Origin: Dasyornis broadbenti
Lineage: Eukaryota; Chordata; Aves; Passeriformes; Dasyornithidae
Reading direction: 5' to 3'
Assembly (NCBI GenBank): GCA_013397935.1
Contig: VZRN01001114.1
Coordinates: forward strand, 621,612 to 685,611
Length of the DNA stretch: 64,000 nucleotides
The notes beneath the pieces were generated by a model. The model saw only the letters and a list, made by a program, of their open reading frames with translations, did no database searches and was not told the origin of the DNA. The translations under genes and the position numbers were made by a program. This document shows positions 62,833-64,000 of the stretch, piece after piece (within the stretch, counting starts at the first letter, position 1; every line of letters begins with the position of its first letter).

Positions 62833-64000
62833 ACAGCATGGAAACCAAATGTCTGGGATTTTACTCTTCTCTTTGTTTTCAGCTTCCTGAGGAAATGTAG
62901 ACAAGTGACTTACCCTTTGTCCCCATTTCTGTTCTTTAACATGAACTTACTGGCCACTCCCCCCATCAATTTTGCAATGTCATATGCATTGTTTTAAAGA
63001 AATTCCTTCAACATGGAAGTAGTACGAGAAAAAAAAGCTCTACAGCATGAAAGATCATTACTGGTAATCATGTTACCATCCCTGTGAGAAGCACTGGGAC
63101 TGAATGAACAGTGTGTGCTGCCGAAACCTGAAGTCACTGAGTGGAACATTTCACCCTAAGAGATATTTTGGGATGTTTAGAGAACATGTCACCAGGAAAT
63201 TGCAATTCAGCTCTATCTGGTTTCTCCACCCCAACCTCTGTCCTGCTATTCCAGATGCATTTTAAATGTGGGCAAATGGAATGCAGAGATGCGGATTTGG
63301 GAGCCAAATATGGCAAAGTCAGCAAAAGAGCTGAAATAATAATATTTAAAAAGTTAGAAGCATCATTTTGCATCCCCTAAAACCCTTACAGCACATAAAT
63401 AAAAAACCCAACCCTAAATGTCTCAGCTAATGTAACACAAGGTCTTGGTTTTCTTTCACGTTATTTATTTAATTAATGGAAATATATCTCTCTTAGCAAT
63501 TATTTTTCACTGTATTCTTTTCCCTCTCCATTAAGTCAGGCTGAACAAACTGAAGTCAGGCTACAATACAACCAATGCAGCCTTTTTTATATTAGTAGTG
63601 GCATGAACCAGATTGAGAAGAGCAAGGACACTTTTTCCTTCTGCAAGGAATGAGGGCTGCAATTTCTTCTTCCAGCTAACCATATAAAAGTTAAATGATT
63701 TTTTCCCCAACAGCCATCTTAGTGTTAATAGATAGAAGTCGCAGTAATTGGTACGAGTTGGGTGCCTTGTCGAGGCTTGTGACCAGAAGGATTTTCCAAA
63801 TCTTTAGAAAAAATGGCACTTAATGGAAAAATGGGAATTCTTTGCAGATCGTATGAAGTTTTGAATGCTTGCTGATAGATACTTTGAGCCATCCAAAACT
63901 CTGAGCCACATAAACACAATATGTTTATGAATATGAAGCAATAATCATCTGTACCCAGTGGTTTCCCTGTCCCAAAGGGATTGGCAGGGATGAGGGACAG
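62833..64000. other. Unique non-coding DNA at the right edge
   Basis: No gene or clear repeat was recognised beyond the possible MIR-like relic at 62897-62945. Open frames on both strands overlap each other (for example 63134-63380) and are not supported. Confidence 0.5.
62897..62945 (+). repeat. Possible MIR-like SINE relic
   Basis: GACAAGTGACTTACCCTTTG followed by CCCATTTCTGTTCTTTAACATG parallels the MIR core GGCAAGTCACTTAACCTC...CAGTTTCTCCATCTGTAAAATG. It is short, diverged and tentative. Confidence 0.3.

Noticed and set aside
1..64000. CRISPR arrays, operons, bacterial-type mobile elements, tRNA or rRNA genes
   Set aside because: Nothing of this kind was seen; texture and repeats are those of a bird nuclear genome.

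Overview
The window looks like nuclear DNA from a bird, most likely a songbird. The basis is two recognisable pieces of CR1 LINE (the dominant avian retrotransposon), a short CR1 3' tail, and a clean solo LTR whose terminal sequence I remember as common in passerines. Base composition is mostly AT-leaning and CpG-poor, repeats are sparse, and there is one sharp CpG island. The passerine call is inference from memory of repeat families and was not tested by a search.

I found no protein-coding exon that I can support. Open frames are short, overlap on both strands, show no family resemblance and lack convincing splice borders. The exceptions are degenerate CR1 reverse-transcriptase tails. The longest apparent frames (about 15.6-17.3 kb) run through a 727-base run of N and are artefacts.

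Layout. 1-15.5 kb: unique non-coding DNA with simple repeats and several enhancer-like clusters. 15.5-17.3 kb: CpG island, interrupted by the N gap at 16372-17098. This is the best promoter candidate, and the most probable place for a transcription start or non-coding first exon of a gene lying mainly outside the window or in large introns. 17.3-42.6 kb: non-coding, with one probable ancient amniote repeat near 24.6 kb and a GC-richer stretch of unknown origin near 25.5-27.1 kb. 42.6-43.4 kb: a 5'-truncated CR1 on the + strand reaching its 3' end. 43.4-61.4 kb: non-coding, with a decayed CR1 fragment near 47.5 kb, microsatellites, two very long poly-A runs flanking a single N near 52.5 kb, a G-quadruplex-type sequence near 55.0 kb and a CR1 tail at 58.2 kb. 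61.4-61.8 kb: an internal CR1 piece on the - strand. 62.1-62.8 kb: a solo LTR with 5-base target-site duplications. The remainder is unique.

Taken together this reads as a regulatory landscape or gene desert around one CpG-island promoter. No genes in the window can be described as working together. No undescribed system is evident. The most checkable observations are the fully delimited solo LTR, the gapped CpG island, and a few dense transcription-factor-site arrangements, among them a dyad of TAATCC homeodomain sites near 59.97 kb.
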